DNA from: Listeria monocytogenes
GTDB lineage: Bacteria > Bacillota > Bacilli > Lactobacillales > Listeriaceae
Direction: 5' to 3'
Assembly: GCF_013282665.1 (NCBI RefSeq)
Contig: NZ_CP054041.1
Location: 1,336,001-1,400,000 of the forward strand
Length of the DNA: 64,000 nucleotides
The notes beneath the pieces are model-generated. The model did not search any database. It worked only from the letters and a program-made list of their open reading frames with translations, and was not told the origin of the DNA. Made by a program: the position numbers and the translations under genes. Position 1 is the stretch's first letter, and each line of letters opens with the position of its first letter. Below, one piece after another: positions 39,381 through 50,357 of the stretch.

Positions 39381-39401
39381 CAATATTTAGGAATATATTC
39401 T

Positions 39402-39425
39402 TATCCACTCGTTAGCGGGTGGATA
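39402..39425 (+). terminator. Hairpin between plcB and orfX
   Basis: TATCCACTCG pairs with CGGGTGGATA around TTAG, followed by TATTTTA. The weak T-tract suggests partial termination, allowing some orfX read-through. Confidence 0.6.
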
Positions 39426-39451
39426 TATTTTATGGGGAGGAAGTAAGTCAA

Positions 39452-39775
39452 ATGTATATAAAAGGGAGGTTAATCTTTTTCTTTGTAATGTTTGTAATCG
39501 CGTTATGTTCTGTATTAATATTGCTGATAATAAAAATGAGCATATGGAAAGATGAACCGTTTAATTTAAGTAATGCAAGGGAAATTGAGTGTCTTGGAAG
39601 TTGCAAAATAAAAAATACTAATCAAAGAATTCATTTCTTCTCCATAAAAAAGAATTTGTTTGAGGAAAGGGGTAATATAGCTGGATTTTTGAATGAACAC
39701 GAACAAAAAGTAGCTGACAAGTCCATTTTCATTTTTATTTTAGAGGATGAAAAAGAGATTCCGAATGAAGAGTAA
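39452..39775 (+). CDS. orfX: OrfX, secreted PrfA-island protein
   Basis: A 107-residue protein with one N-terminal hydrophobic segment (about residues 7-30), which can act as signal or anchor, and a small soluble tail with two Cys (IECLGSCKI). OrfX has been reported as a nucleomodulin that interacts with the host regulator RybP and lowers the oxidative response of macrophages. The start at 39452 follows GGGGAGG. It lies at the end of the mpl-actA-plcB operon. Confidence 0.88.
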   Translation: MYIKGRLIFFFVMFVIALCSVLILLIIKMSIWKDEPFNLSNAREIECLGSCKIKNTNQRIHFFSIKKNLFEERGNIAGFLNEHEQKVADKSIFIFILEDEKEIPNEE

Positions 39776-39869
39776 AGGTATGTTAGAAAATGTTCACAAA
39801 ATATCTATTGTACTAGTGCAGTTTGTTAGGTAATCTGAAATGGTAAAAAACAATATAGAAGGAACAGCG

Positions 39870-40330
39870 ATGAATTTGCTTAAAAAGGGTACAATGGCTT
39901 TCTTTGTAATGGTTATGGCGGTAATGTTAGTAGCTTGCGGAGAGAAAGAAGAAACAAAAACGTACGAACTTTCTCAAAATGGTGCTACTACAAAAATGAC
40001 TTATACTTATGTAAAGGATAAAGTTCTAAACAAACAACAGGAAATGAAATGACCTTCGCTGCTCTAGGATTTAAAAACAAAGAAGAAGCTGAAAAAACGT
40101 TAAAAGAAACAAGCGATAAGTTCCAGGGTGTTGAAGGTGTGAAACAAGGCCTTGAGTATAAAGATGATAAAGTAATCGAAACACTAGAAATTGACTACGA
40201 AAAAGCAAATACAAAAGAATTAATTAAACTTCCAGGATTCGCTGCAAATGGTGATATCGAAGGGGAAATTAGCATGAAAGCATCTTCAAAAATGCTAGAA
40301 TCCCAAGACTATAAAGAAGTTAAAAAATAA
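39870..40330 (+). pseudogene. orfZ: Lipoprotein OrfZ, split by a one-base deletion
   Basis: The first part (39870-40052) has a lipoprotein signal with lipobox LVAC and continues to MTYTYVKDKVLNK, then meets a stop. The rest (to 40330) continues in another frame (FAALGFKNKEEAEKTL). Adding one A to the AAA at 40028-40030 restores a single 153-residue protein of the DUF1307 type (KDKVLKQTTGNEMTFAALGF). The deletion lies in an A-rich run, so it may be a real slip mutation or a sequencing error. The TGA overlaps an ATG (ATGA), which could allow re-initiation. Conserved function is unknown; it matches lmo0207 from memory. Confidence 0.85.
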
Positions 40331-40341
40331 GTTTACAAACA

Positions 40342-40378
40342 AAAAGAAGTATCCATTCAAACGGATACTTCTTTTTAT
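40342..40378. terminator. Bidirectional terminator between orfZ and orfB
   Basis: AAAAAGAAGTATCC pairs perfectly with GGATACTTCTTTTT over an eight-base loop. Confidence 0.9.
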
Positions 40379-40711
40379 TTAATAATCCTGCGCTTCAATA
40401 ACAACAGCTGTACCAGAGGCCGTAACCATCAGCATCCCGTTATCAGCTCCGAGCACTTCATAATCAATATCAACGCCAATAACGGCATTTGCGCCAATAT
40501 CTTTCGCGCGTTGTTCCATTTCACGAATCGCTTCCTCGCGAGCGTTAATAAGTTCGTCCTCATAACCTTGCGAACGCCCCCCGAAGAAATTTCGAAGCCC
40601 AGCCCCAATATCTTTCATAAAGTTAACGCCAGTGATGACTTCACCGAAAACGATTTTTTTATACTCAATAATTTGTTTGCCTTCAATATTTGGTGAGGTT
40701 GTAACTATCAT
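40379..40711 (-). CDS. YbjQ/UPF0145-family protein (OrfB)
   Basis: A 110-residue protein with the family pattern: [13 protein letters not shown] opening, [10 protein letters not shown], and the [21 protein letters not shown] helix followed by [13 protein letters not shown]0145/YbjQ proteins form pentamers of unknown function. It borders LIPI-1 on the right and is not PrfA-linked by any box seen here. Confidence 0.88.
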   Translation of the reverse strand: MIVTTSPNIEGKQIIEYKKIVFGEVITGVNFMKDIGAGLRNFFGGRSQGYEDELINAREEAIREMEQRAKDIGANAVIGVDIDYEVLGADNGMLMVTASGTAVVIEAQDY

Positions 40712-40776
40712 TATTTATCCCTCCAGTTTTCTTTTATCATACCTCTTAGTGCTTTTTCTAGTCAAAGGATATCCAG

Positions 40777-41451
40777 TTATTTCGTATGATTTCGCGCTTT
40801 TTCTATATAAGAAATAGCATCCGGAACTTTGCAAGATGTATTTCCAAGGTTGACATGAACTTTTCCTACTGATGTTGCAACTTCTATCGCTTTTTCGTGC
40901 AAATCATCGTTGTAAATTCCACAAGAGATAATAAAGTTGTTCATTGAATAACGTGTTCTGTTGGATTCTGTTTGCAGCGTGTCTTTCGCGCGTTGAAGTA
41001 ATGCCTCTACTTCGGGTAAATCGTTAATATGTTCACTATAAATCTGCCAGCCCATGGATTTAGTTAAATCATAATCACTTTCAACCCACTTTTTAGCAAA
41101 AAGGAGTGCGTCATCACGTTTGCTTACAACTGATGCGAGTCCGAAAGTTAGTTGTGACCAAGTTTCTCGGAAAGCGACATTCCATTTTTCGATTTGTTCA
41201 ATGGTTATTTTGTTTGGATTGATTGCAAGTAAACCGAGATAAATCAAATCACTGTTATTTGATTCAATCAGCTCTATAGCGAGTTCGTGGTTTTTCTTTA
41301 GTTTTTCCTGGCGAATAATTTTCTTTAAATCACCAATTTTCAGACCATAAAGCTCTAATGTTTCCGGGCAACCGTGATTACGAAAAATTTTAATTGTATT
41401 GGGATTTTCTAAAGCTTGTAGTTCGGCATTAAGTTCGTCAAAAGTAATCAT
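40777..41451 (-). CDS. DNA alkylation repair (AlkD-like) HEAT-repeat protein (OrfA)
   Basis: A 224-residue all-helical protein of the DNA alkylation repair family. It has the typical sequence ELYGLKIGDLKKIIRQ near the N-terminus and WSQLTFGLASVVSKRDDALLFAKKW in the middle (quoted in part). AlkC/AlkD enzymes excise alkylated bases, but some relatives lack activity. The start MITFDELN at 41451 follows GAGGAGG on the minus strand; the longer reading has no such site. Confidence 0.82.
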   Translation of the reverse strand: MITFDELNAELQALENPNTIKIFRNHGCPETLELYGLKIGDLKKIIRQEKLKKNHELAIELIESNNSDLIYLGLLAINPNKITIEQIEKWNVAFRETWSQLTFGLASVVSKRDDALLFAKKWVESDYDLTKSMGWQIYSEHINDLPEVEALLQRAKDTLQTESNRTRYSMNNFIISCGIYNDDLHEKAIEVATSVGKVHVNLGNTSCKVPDAISYIEKARNHTK

Positions 41452-41487
41452 ACTCGGGCCTCCTCTCGAATAAATTAAGTATAACAA

Positions 41488-41515
41488 AAAAGCATGCAAA
41501 GTCGCATGCTTTTAA
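41488..41515 (-). terminator. Terminator of ldh
   Basis: AAAAGCATGC pairs with GCATGCTTTT over six bases; on the minus strand, the direction of ldh, a T-run follows. Confidence 0.85.
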
Positions 41516-41527
41516 GGTTCGTGACTA

Positions 41528-42692
<1,165 letters not shown>

Positions 42693-42724
42693 GTTTTGCT
42701 ATTTCTCTAACGGGTAGATATAAT
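42693..42724 (+). promoter_or_regulatory. SigB promoter of ctc
   Basis: GTTT at 42693 and GGGTAG at 42712-42717 with a 15-base spacer match the SigB consensus. A TATAAT at 42719 directly downstream may give basal SigA transcription. ctc is a classical SigB gene. Confidence 0.82.
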
Positions 42725-42762
42725 GTAGATGTACCAAAATTGAATGAGTGGAGTGATTTTTT

Positions 42763-43386
42763 ATGGCAACAACATTAGAGGTCCAGAAAAGAGAAACAAC
42801 GCAACATTCAGAAGTAACGAGATTGCGTAGTGAAGGAAAAGTGCCTGGAATTATTTATGGTTACAAATCGGAAAATGTTCCAGTTTCCGTTGATTCTTTG
42901 GAATTAATCAAAGCAGTTCGTGACAATGGTCGTAACGCCGTATTTTCAGTTACTGTAGACGGCAAGAAATTAAACGTTTTATTACATGAATATCAAGTGG
43001 ATCCGTTAAAAGACGTATTAGTACACGTTGATTTACTGGCTGTTGATATGAATGAAGAAGTTGAGACGGATGTTCGTGTGGTATTAGTTGGCGATGCTCC
43101 TGGCGTTAAAGCTGGCGGCGTACTTCAACAAATTATCCATGATGTTAAAGTTTCAGCAACACCGGAAAAATTACCAGAAACAATTGAATTAGACATTTCT
43201 TCATTAGAAATCGGTGATGTTTTGACAACGAACGACCTTCCGGAAAACAAAGACTATGTCGTGCAAGCTGAGGAAGAAGAAACAGTAGTAACTGTATCTG
43301 CTCCTCGTGCGGAAGAAGAACCAACGACTACGGAAGCACCTGAGCCAGAAGCTGTACATGGTAAAGATGAAGAACCTGTTGAATAA
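42763..43386 (+). CDS. ctc: General stress protein Ctc, bL25-family ribosomal protein
   Basis: A 207-residue protein with the bL25 5S rRNA-binding domain (1-95; KVPGIIYGY, LLHEYQVDPLKDVL) and a TL5-type C-terminal domain (about 96-180), ending in an acidic tail. It binds 5S rRNA under stress. The SigB promoter upstream agrees with its role in osmotic and other stress. Position after prs in Bacillus is kept once LIPI-1 and ldh are removed. Confidence 0.95.
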   Translation: MATTLEVQKRETTQHSEVTRLRSEGKVPGIIYGYKSENVPVSVDSLELIKAVRDNGRNAVFSVTVDGKKLNVLLHEYQVDPLKDVLVHVDLLAVDMNEEVETDVRVVLVGDAPGVKAGGVLQQIIHDVKVSATPEKLPETIELDISSLEIGDVLTTNDLPENKDYVVQAEEEETVVTVSAPRAEEEPTTTEAPEPEAVHGKDEEPVE

Positions 43387-43401
43387 TTTTGAATAAATAA
43401 G

Positions 43402-43444
43402 GATGGGAGATTCGCATTTGTTTGCGATATCTTCCATTTTTTTT
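43402..43444 (+). terminator. Terminator of ctc
   Basis: ATGGGAGAT with ATCTTCCAT and an inner TCGCA/TGCGA pair, followed by eight T. Confidence 0.8.
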
Positions 43445-43475
43445 GTTATAATAGTTTCGAGAAGGAGGCGTATAT

Positions 43476-44060
43476 ATGCTTGATAAGTCAGTGCCACATA
43501 TTTCTGTTATTATGGTCAATCACGATGCTACAAATTATCCGGAGTTTCATTTGCCTGCGGGATATTCTTTTTGCTTTTATAAAGATGGTTTGGAGGAAGA
43601 CTGGTGTAGATTGCAATTAGAAACGGGTCAAGTGCTATCAATGAATAGTATTCGCGCTCGTTTTGAATCGGAATTTGGAAATGAAAAAGACAAACTAGCC
43701 AAGCGCTGCGTCTTTGTAGAGGCGCCAAATGGTGAAATTATTGGAACGGCTATGCTTTGGGACGGAAATACATTTGGCGAGATGGCGAGTCGGATTCACT
43801 GGGTTGCGGTTCTTGACTCTCATGGCGGAAAAGGTATCGCAAAAGCTTTATTGTCTAAAATTCTCGGCTTGAATAAACATGATTTTGTTTATTTAACAAC
43901 GCAAACAGGTAGCTACCAAGCCGTCTATTTATATCAGAAATTTGGTTTTGAAAAATATGTCGGAAAAACGCCAAAAAATTGGAAAACAGTCAATTTTCAA
44001 GAGGAAAAGGAAACTGGTTGGCAAATTATCGAAAATAAAATTGCCGAACATCAAGCCTAG
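43476..44060 (+). CDS. GNAT-family N-acetyltransferase
   Basis: A 194-residue acetyltransferase with the acetyl-CoA motif SHGGKGIAKALLSKI (about residues 110-124) and the C-terminal YQKFGFEKY. The N-terminal third (YSFCFYKDGLEEDWCRLQLE in part) resembles a GNAT substrate subdomain. The substrate cannot be named. A TATAAT at 43447 and GAAGGAGG upstream indicate its own transcript. Confidence 0.88.
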   Translation: MLDKSVPHISVIMVNHDATNYPEFHLPAGYSFCFYKDGLEEDWCRLQLETGQVLSMNSIRARFESEFGNEKDKLAKRCVFVEAPNGEIIGTAMLWDGNTFGEMASRIHWVAVLDSHGGKGIAKALLSKILGLNKHDFVYLTTQTGSYQAVYLYQKFGFEKYVGKTPKNWKTVNFQEEKETGWQIIENKIAEHQA

Positions 44061-44166
44061 CTGGAAAACTTTCAACCAAGTGAAATCCATGTTATAATCA
44101 AAAAAACATTGAAACAAAAACCAGTTCATTCGTGAAGTGGTTTCGTTCATGTAAGGAGAAGCTTTT

Positions 44167-44727
44167 ATGAAATTAATCGCAGGACTCGGAAATCCGGGCA
44201 AAAAATACGAACGTACCCGGCATAATGTCGGTTTTATGGTAGTTGACGAGCTAAGTTTTCGTCATCAAACCCCTTGGAAGAAATCGAAATTTAATGGTAT
44301 GACAAGCGAAATTAATATCGGCGGAGAAAAAATGATTTTAGTTAAACCGCTCACTTTTATGAATGCTTCTGGTGAGTGTATTCGTCCGCTTATGGATTAC
44401 TACAACATACCAATTGAAGATGTTGTGATTGTGTATGATGATCTTGATTTACCGGTTGGGAAAATCAGATTGCGCCAAAAAGGTAGTGCTGGTGGACATA
44501 ATGGGATGAAATCAATTATTCAACACGTTAAAACGCAAGAGTTTAATCGCATTCGTGTTGGTGTTAGTCGTCCGTTAAAAGGAGAAGTCATTCATTATGT
44601 CTTGGGAGATTTTCCTAAAGCGGAACAACCTGATATTATCGCAGCAATTCAAAAAAGTGCAGATGCTATCGAAGACTTTGCAAAGACACCATTTATAGAA
44701 GTTATGAATAAATACAATCAAAAATAG
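44167..44727 (+). CDS. pth: Peptidyl-tRNA hydrolase
   Basis: A 186-residue enzyme that recycles peptidyl-tRNA. It has IAGLGNPGKKYERTRHNVGF with the catalytic His (residue 20), VKPLTFMNASG and GSAGGHNGMKS. Known as spoVC in Bacillus. The start follows AAGGAGAAGC. A promoter TATAAT lies near 44093. Confidence 0.97.
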   Translation: MKLIAGLGNPGKKYERTRHNVGFMVVDELSFRHQTPWKKSKFNGMTSEINIGGEKMILVKPLTFMNASGECIRPLMDYYNIPIEDVVIVYDDLDLPVGKIRLRQKGSAGGHNGMKSIIQHVKTQEFNRIRVGVSRPLKGEVIHYVLGDFPKAEQPDIIAAIQKSADAIEDFAKTPFIEVMNKYNQK

Positions 44728-44841
44728 ACAATGACGAGGCGTGGCAATCTTTTTGCCACGTATTTCGGTCTTTCTTCGGACGCGTGATTTACTCTTGCGT
44801 TACATAGAATGAATTTTCTGACAAAAAGGAGCTGTTTTCCC

Positions 44842-47800
44842 TTGAAAGGATTACAACAATTAATATATGAACAAAAAGATATTCGAGCGGTCTTAAAAGC
44901 GCTGGATGAAAAAGAAAAAGCACAACTTGTCACGGGGCTTACAGGTTCTTCGCGCGCGTTATTTGCAAGCGTAGTAGAAGGTGCATCAAAGCGGCCGGTT
45001 GTATTTGTCACGCACAATTTATACCATGCGCAAAAATTATATGATGATTTACTTTCTTTAATGGATGTCGATCGACTATTTTTATATCCAGCAGATGAAC
45101 TGATTTCTTCTGAGTTGAGTATCTCTAGTCCAGAACTTCGCGGTCAACGTGTGGAAGCACTCGACTTCTTACTGTCTGGAAAACCGGGAATTGTCATTGT
45201 GCCAGTTGCTGGTCTCAGAAAAATGCTTCCACCAGTATCACTTTGGAAACATTTCAACATATCCATTGTAGAGGGAGAAGAAATTGATCCAGATGTACTG
45301 CGCCAAAAACTAGTAACAATGGGTTACACAATGAGTGGAATGGTAAATACGCCGGGGGAATTCAGTGTTCGCGGCGGGATTATTGATATTTACCCAATTA
45401 CAGAAGAATTTCCAATTAGAATAGAACTTTTTGACACCGAAGTAGATTCTCTTCGTTTCTTTGATGTGGAGACACAGCGCTCGACAACTCGCGTGGAAGA
45501 ATTCCGTTTACTACCTGCAACAGAAATCATTTTAGATCAAAGCTATTACCCGGATATCGTCAAACGCTTAGAAAAGAAAATGACACATACTTTAAGTGAA
45601 TTGAAAGAAAACGAGGATAAACAAGCACTCGTTGAAAATTTAGAAGAAGACCTTGAAATGCTTCGTTCTGGCGTGAAACCGGACATGTTCTTTAAATATA
45701 TCGGTCTGGCTTATCCTGATCCAGCCTCCCTTTTTGACTATTTACCAAAAAACACGGCAATTTTGCTTGATGAATTTGGGCGAATTTTAGAAACAGAAGA
45801 AAGTTTGGAGCGGGAAGAAGCGGAGTGGCAAACGGAAACGTTAAGTCGAATGGAAACGGTTCGCGACGTGCAAGTAAGTCATTCCTTCAAAAAGCTATTA
45901 GAAGGAAATCGCTCGCCGAAAATTTACTTATCCCTTTTCCAAAAACAAATGGCGAGCATGCGCGTTTCGAAAACGACTAACATTGTCTATAAACAAATGC
46001 AACAATTCCACGGTCAGATGAACGTGTTGAAAACTGAACTAGAAAGCTGGCATAAGAACAATTATGCGGTCGTTATATTAGCGCCAAACTTAGAACGTGC
46101 TGAAAAAATGCAACAAACTTTAGCTGACTATGACATGGAGAGTACGATTTTGAAAAAAGAATCGGACGTTCCAAAATATGGAATGGTTCAATTTGTCATC
46201 GGAGCTTTCCAGAACGGTTTTGAACTTCCGCTTGCTAAAGTAGCGATTATTAGTGAAACCGAACTCTTTAATAAAAAAATTAAAAAAGTGAAAAAGCGCC
46301 AAAAACTCTCGAATGCAGAACGAATTCAAAGCTACTCTGAGCTCAAAGTGGGCGACTATGTGGTTCACGTTAACCACGGTATCGCTCGTTATGTAGGCAT
46401 GGAAACGCTAGATATTAACGGCGTACATAAAGATTATTTGCTACTTGTTTACCAAGGTGAAGATAAACTATTTATCCCTGTCGATCAACTTGATTTAGTT
46501 CAAAAATATGTCGGCGCAGAAGGTAAATCACCAAGATTAAACAAACTTGGCGGTGCTGAATGGAAACGAGTGAAGAAGAAAGTACAAGCATCAGTCCAAG
46601 ATATCGCAGACGATTTGATTAAACTATATGCCGAGCGTGAAGCTGAAAAAGGTTATGCGTTTAGCGCGGATGATGAAATGCAACGTGAATTTGAAGAGGC
46701 TTTCCCGTATCAAGAGACTGAAGACCAACTGCGCTCGATTTCAGAAATCAAAAAAGATATGGAACGACCGCGCCCAATGGATCGTTTGTTGGTTGGAGAT
46801 GTTGGTTATGGAAAAACGGAAGTGGCCTTACGAGCTGCTTTCAAAGCGATTATGGATGGCAAACAAGTCGCTTTCTTAGTACCGACTACCATTTTAGCGC
46901 AACAGCATTTTGAAACAATGAAAGAACGGTTTCAAGGTTTTCCGATAGAAATCGGACTTTTAAGCCGTTTTCGCACGAAAAAACAACAAACAGAAACATT
47001 AAAAGGCATGAAAAACGGCACAGTGGACGTTGTTGTTGGTACCCATCGTTTATTATCAAAAGATGTAGAGTATCAAGATTTAGGCTTATTAATTGTCGAC
47101 GAAGAACAACGATTCGGCGTAACTCATAAAGAAAAAATTAAACAAATGCGTTCCAAAATAGACGTACTAACACTTACTGCAACACCGATTCCAAGAACTC
47201 TACACATGTCTATGCTTGGCGTTCGTGATCTTTCTGTCATTGAAACTCCGCCAGCAAATCGTTTCCCGGTCCAAACATATGTGGCAGAGCAAAATAACGT
47301 TTTAGTTCGGGAAGCCATTGAACGTGAACTAGCGCGCGATGGACAAGTTTATTATTTATACAATCGAGTGGAATCTATTACACAAAAAGCAGATGAAATT
47401 TCTGCGATGGTTCCTGATGCTCGGGTGGCAACTGCGCATGGTCAAATGGGTGAATCAGAATTAGAAGCTGTTATTTTAAGTTTCCTTGAAGGTGAATTTG
47501 ATGTGCTTGTAACGACGACCATCATTGAAACCGGCGTAGATATTCCAAACGTTAATACACTGTTCGTTCAAGATGCCGACCGGATGGGTCTCTCGCAACT
47601 TTATCAGCTACGCGGGCGGGTAGGACGTTGGAATAGAATCGCCTACGCTTACTTCATGTATCAAAAAGATAAAATATTGCGTGAGGAAGCGGAGAAACGC
47701 TTATCGGCTATTAAGGAATTCACTGAATTAGGTTCAGGATTCAAAATAGCGATGCGTGACTTATCCATTCGGGGCGCCGGAAACATTCTTGGTGCGCAAC

Positions 47801-48381
47801 AACACGGCTTTATTGATTCAGTCGGCTTCGATTTATACTCGCAAATGCTCAAAGAAGCAATCGAGGCGAAAAAACCAAAAGAAGAACAAAAACAAATCGT
47901 CCCTGTGGAAATTGATATCCAAGCCGATGCCTATATTCCGGAATATTACATTACAGACGGCCGCCAAAAAATTGAGATGTACAAACGCTTCCGCAATATT
48001 GAAACGTTAAACGAACTCGAAGATTTACAAAGCGATATGATTGACCGTTTTGGTGAATATCCAGAAGAAGTAGAATATCTATTCACAATGACAGAACTCA
48101 AAGTCCATGCACTCGAAGTTGGCATTGAGTCCGTCAAACAAGAACAAAATAAAATTACCATGCTATTTTCAGAAAGTGGAACAGCGGGCATTCGCGGAGA
48201 TATCGTCATGCAAATCATTGGTGAATTTGGTCGAATGGTCGGCGTAGGTATGGAAGGTACACAACTGAAAATCACGATAAATGTCCAAAATAAACCTTTA
48301 AAAGAATGGTTATATCAAGTCAAAAGTTTGGCTGAAAAACTTCGCGGAGCTATGAAAGAAAAAGCATCTACAGAAAATTGA
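44842..48381 (+). CDS. mfd: Transcription-repair coupling factor
   Basis: The 1179-residue translocase removes RNA polymerase stalled at DNA damage and recruits UvrA. It has a UvrB-like N-terminal module, the RNA polymerase interaction domain (about 490-560; VGDYVVHVNHGIARY), the helicase core with Walker A GDVGYGKTE (about residue 653), the DEEQ box and the TRG motif region, and a C-terminal UvrA-masking domain. The TTG at 44842 lies ten bases after AAAGGAG; the upstream ATG at 44809 lacks a site. Confidence 0.97.
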   Translation: MKGLQQLIYEQKDIRAVLKALDEKEKAQLVTGLTGSSRALFASVVEGASKRPVVFVTHNLYHAQKLYDDLLSLMDVDRLFLYPADELISSELSISSPELRGQRVEALDFLLSGKPGIVIVPVAGLRKMLPPVSLWKHFNISIVEGEEIDPDVLRQKLVTMGYTMSGMVNTPGEFSVRGGIIDIYPITEEFPIRIELFDTEVDSLRFFDVETQRSTTRVEEFRLLPATEIILDQSYYPDIVKRLEKKMTHTLSELKENEDKQALVENLEEDLEMLRSGVKPDMFFKYIGLAYPDPASLFDYLPKNTAILLDEFGRILETEESLEREEAEWQTETLSRMETVRDVQVSHSFKKLLEGNRSPKIYLSLFQKQMASMRVSKTTNIVYKQMQQFHGQMNVLKTELESWHKNNYAVVILAPNLERAEKMQQTLADYDMESTILKKESDVPKYGMVQFVIGAFQNGFELPLAKVAIISETELFNKKIKKVKKRQKLSNAERIQSYSELKVGDYVVHVNHGIARYVGMETLDINGVHKDYLLLVYQGEDKLFIPVDQLDLVQKYVGAEGKSPRLNKLGGAEWKRVKKKVQASVQDIADDLIKLYAEREAEKGYAFSADDEMQREFEEAFPYQETEDQLRSISEIKKDMERPRPMDRLLVGDVGYGKTEVALRAAFKAIMDGKQVAFLVPTTILAQQHFETMKERFQGFPIEIGLLSRFRTKKQQTETLKGMKNGTVDVVVGTHRLLSKDVEYQDLGLLIVDEEQRFGVTHKEKIKQMRSKIDVLTLTATPIPRTLHMSMLGVRDLSVIETPPANRFPVQTYVAEQNNVLVREAIERELARDGQVYYLYNRVESITQKADEISAMVPDARVATAHGQMGESELEAVILSFLEGEFDVLVTTTIIETGVDIPNVNTLFVQDADRMGLSQLYQLRGRVGRWNRIAYAYFMYQKDKILREEAEKRLSAIKEFTELGSGFKIAMRDLSIRGAGNILGAQQHGFIDSVGFDLYSQMLKEAIEAKKPKEEQKQIVPVEIDIQADAYIPEYYITDGRQKIEMYKRFRNIETLNELEDLQSDMIDRFGEYPEEVEYLFTMTELKVHALEVGIESVKQEQNKITMLFSESGTAGIRGDIVMQIIGEFGRMVGVGMEGTQLKITINVQNKPLKEWLYQVKSLAEKLRGAMKEKASTEN

Positions 48382-48412
48382 TAAGTTATTGAAGGAGAAA
48401 GGAGGTGGCGGT

Positions 48413-50002
48413 ATGTCAGAACGTTCCATGAAGCGATTAATGAAAGGAGCGGCATGGCTAACCGCGGCCTCGCTTATTTCTAAAATACTTAGTGCAGTTT
48501 ACCGAGTACCTTTTCAAAATATGGTGGGCGATGTAGGATTCTATATTTTTCAACAAGTGTATCCAATATACGGAATTGCAATGACACTTGCGCTCGGTGG
48601 ATTTCCTGTTGTTATTTCCAAAATGTTAGCAGAGGCAGAGGGTGATGTAAGGCGCCAACAAATAATTATGCGTGCTGTTTCAAGGATGTTGCGGATTGTC
48701 AGCATTGGCATTTTTGCCTTTTTATTCCTGTTTGCTAATGTGATTGCGATGATGATGGGAGACCCCGCTTTATCAGAATTAATTCGCGTCATTAGTTTTG
48801 TTTTTTTACTTATGCCGCAGCTTGCGTTTATGAGGGGCTTCTTTCAAGGAGAAGGAGACATGGTTCCAACCGCAATCTCGCAAACAGTCGAACAAATTAT
48901 CCGAGTAGCAATTATTTTGATTGGCGCAGGGCTTGCACTTCATTTTAGTCTAGATTTATATGACGCAGGCTCAATGGCGATGAGCGGTGCTTTTTTTGGT
49001 GGAGTTGCAGGAATATTTATTTTGCGCCATTTTTACAATAAAAAAGTATCACTTGGGGAAGGACTTCAACCAGCGGTATTTGCAAGTAAAGAAGAAAAAG
49101 TAGGCATTGGTCGCGCGTTCTTGCGGCAAAGTGTTGCGATTTGTGTAGTTAGCTCGATGCTGATTTTGTTCCAATTAGTCGATTCCTTTCAAGTCTATCG
49201 TTTAATGAGTGAGTCGGGAATTCCGGATTTCATCGCCAAAACGCTAAAGGGAATATACGACCGCGGGCAGCCAATCTTACAATTAGGTTTAGTTATCTCA
49301 ACTGGACTTGCACTCGCGCTTGTCCCAATGATTACTGCAGCAAGGGTCCAAGGCCAACAAAAAGAACTAAAGCGCTCCGTGCTATTGGCGATTAAGATTA
49401 CGCTCATTTTGGCAGGTGCAGAAACAGCTGGACTTATCGTCATTATGCGCCCGCTAAACCAAATGCTCTTTCAAACGCCAGACGGCACCTTCGTCTTACA
49501 ATTATTTATGCCAGCGGTTTTCCTTAGTTCGCTTATCATTATGTTAAGTAGTATCTTACAAGGCTTCGGAAAAATCGCTGTACCCGCAGTTGGCGTTGGT
49601 ATTGGACTTATTGTAAAATGGATAACGGGGGGCATTCTTATTCCGAAGTTTGCGACAGTCGGTGCATCCGTTTCGACATGTATTGGCTTGCTTGTAGTCC
49701 TTATCATTTGTTATGTATCCTTAAAGCAAACAATACGTGTGCCATTCGTTGAAAAGGCGATGTTGCTCCGATTACTTGCTGCCTTAGCGCTAATGGCCGT
49801 ATTTCCATGTTTATTCGAATGGTTAGCGCCACTGGATACAAGGCTTGGCAGCGCGTTTCAAGCGATAGTCAGCGCTGTAGTTGGCGGAGGTATCTTCCTT
49901 GTTTTTGCACTAAGATACAAATTGCTCGGCCCGAAAGATTTTGTTTTCCTTCCGTTTGGTTCCAAATTACTAGCACTTAGTAAACTTGTTGCACGGAAAT
50001 AA
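48413..50002 (+). CDS. MOP-superfamily lipid/polysaccharide flippase (YabM/SpoVB-like)
   Basis: A 529-residue polytopic membrane protein with about 14 helices and the MurJ/SpoVB family features: GAAWLTAASLISKILSAVYR, FQQVYPIYGIAMTLALGGFP in part, and FFQGEGDMVPTAISQTVEQI. Members flip lipid-linked wall or polysaccharide precursors. The ATG at 48413 follows AAAGGAGG. The next Bacillus gene yabN is absent. Confidence 0.88.
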   Translation: MSERSMKRLMKGAAWLTAASLISKILSAVYRVPFQNMVGDVGFYIFQQVYPIYGIAMTLALGGFPVVISKMLAEAEGDVRRQQIIMRAVSRMLRIVSIGIFAFLFLFANVIAMMMGDPALSELIRVISFVFLLMPQLAFMRGFFQGEGDMVPTAISQTVEQIIRVAIILIGAGLALHFSLDLYDAGSMAMSGAFFGGVAGIFILRHFYNKKVSLGEGLQPAVFASKEEKVGIGRAFLRQSVAICVVSSMLILFQLVDSFQVYRLMSESGIPDFIAKTLKGIYDRGQPILQLGLVISTGLALALVPMITAARVQGQQKELKRSVLLAIKITLILAGAETAGLIVIMRPLNQMLFQTPDGTFVLQLFMPAVFLSSLIIMLSSILQGFGKIAVPAVGVGIGLIVKWITGGILIPKFATVGASVSTCIGLLVVLIICYVSLKQTIRVPFVEKAMLLRLLAALALMAVFPCLFEWLAPLDTRLGSAFQAIVSAVVGGGIFLVFALRYKLLGPKDFVFLPFGSKLLALSKLVARK

Positions 50003-50025
50003 TTAATATAAAGTAGGTGGATAAA

Positions 50026-50304
50026 ATGGCAACAACTATGCGATTAGATAAATATTTAAAAGTATCTCGTTTAATTAAAAGACGTACCGTAGCAAAAGAA
50101 GTAGCAGAAAAAGGTCGTATTTCTGTAAATGGAGTGACTGCAAAACCAGGAACCAATGTAAAATCTGGAGATGAATTGGTTATTCGCTTCGGTCCTAAAA
50201 TCGTTACAGCAAAAATCGAACGCCTAGAAGAAAATGCAAAAAAAGAACAAGCAACAGAAATGTACACGATTATTAAAGAAGAACGCACAGAAGAAAGTAG
50301 ATAA
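50026..50304 (+). CDS. rqcP: RqcP (YabO), S4-domain ribosome quality control protein
   Basis: A 92-residue S4 RNA-binding protein (RLDKYLKVSRLIKRRTVAKE, then VNGVTAKPGTNVKSGDEL). In B. subtilis RqcP binds stalled 50S subunits with RqcH and helps C-terminal alanine tailing. The start at 50026 follows AGGTGG. Bacillus yabP and yabQ, sporulation genes, are missing between it and divIC. Confidence 0.92.
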   Translation: MATTMRLDKYLKVSRLIKRRTVAKEVAEKGRISVNGVTAKPGTNVKSGDELVIRFGPKIVTAKIERLEENAKKEQATEMYTIIKEERTEESR

Positions 50305-50307
50305 AGA

Positions 50308-50357
50308 AAAATCGTTTGAAAGGGCATTGTTTAGCCGATTTCAAACGATTTTTTATT
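50308..50357 (+). terminator. Terminator of rqcP
   Basis: AAATCGTTTGAAA pairs with TTTCAAACGATTT over a 17-base loop, followed by T-run. Confidence 0.85.
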
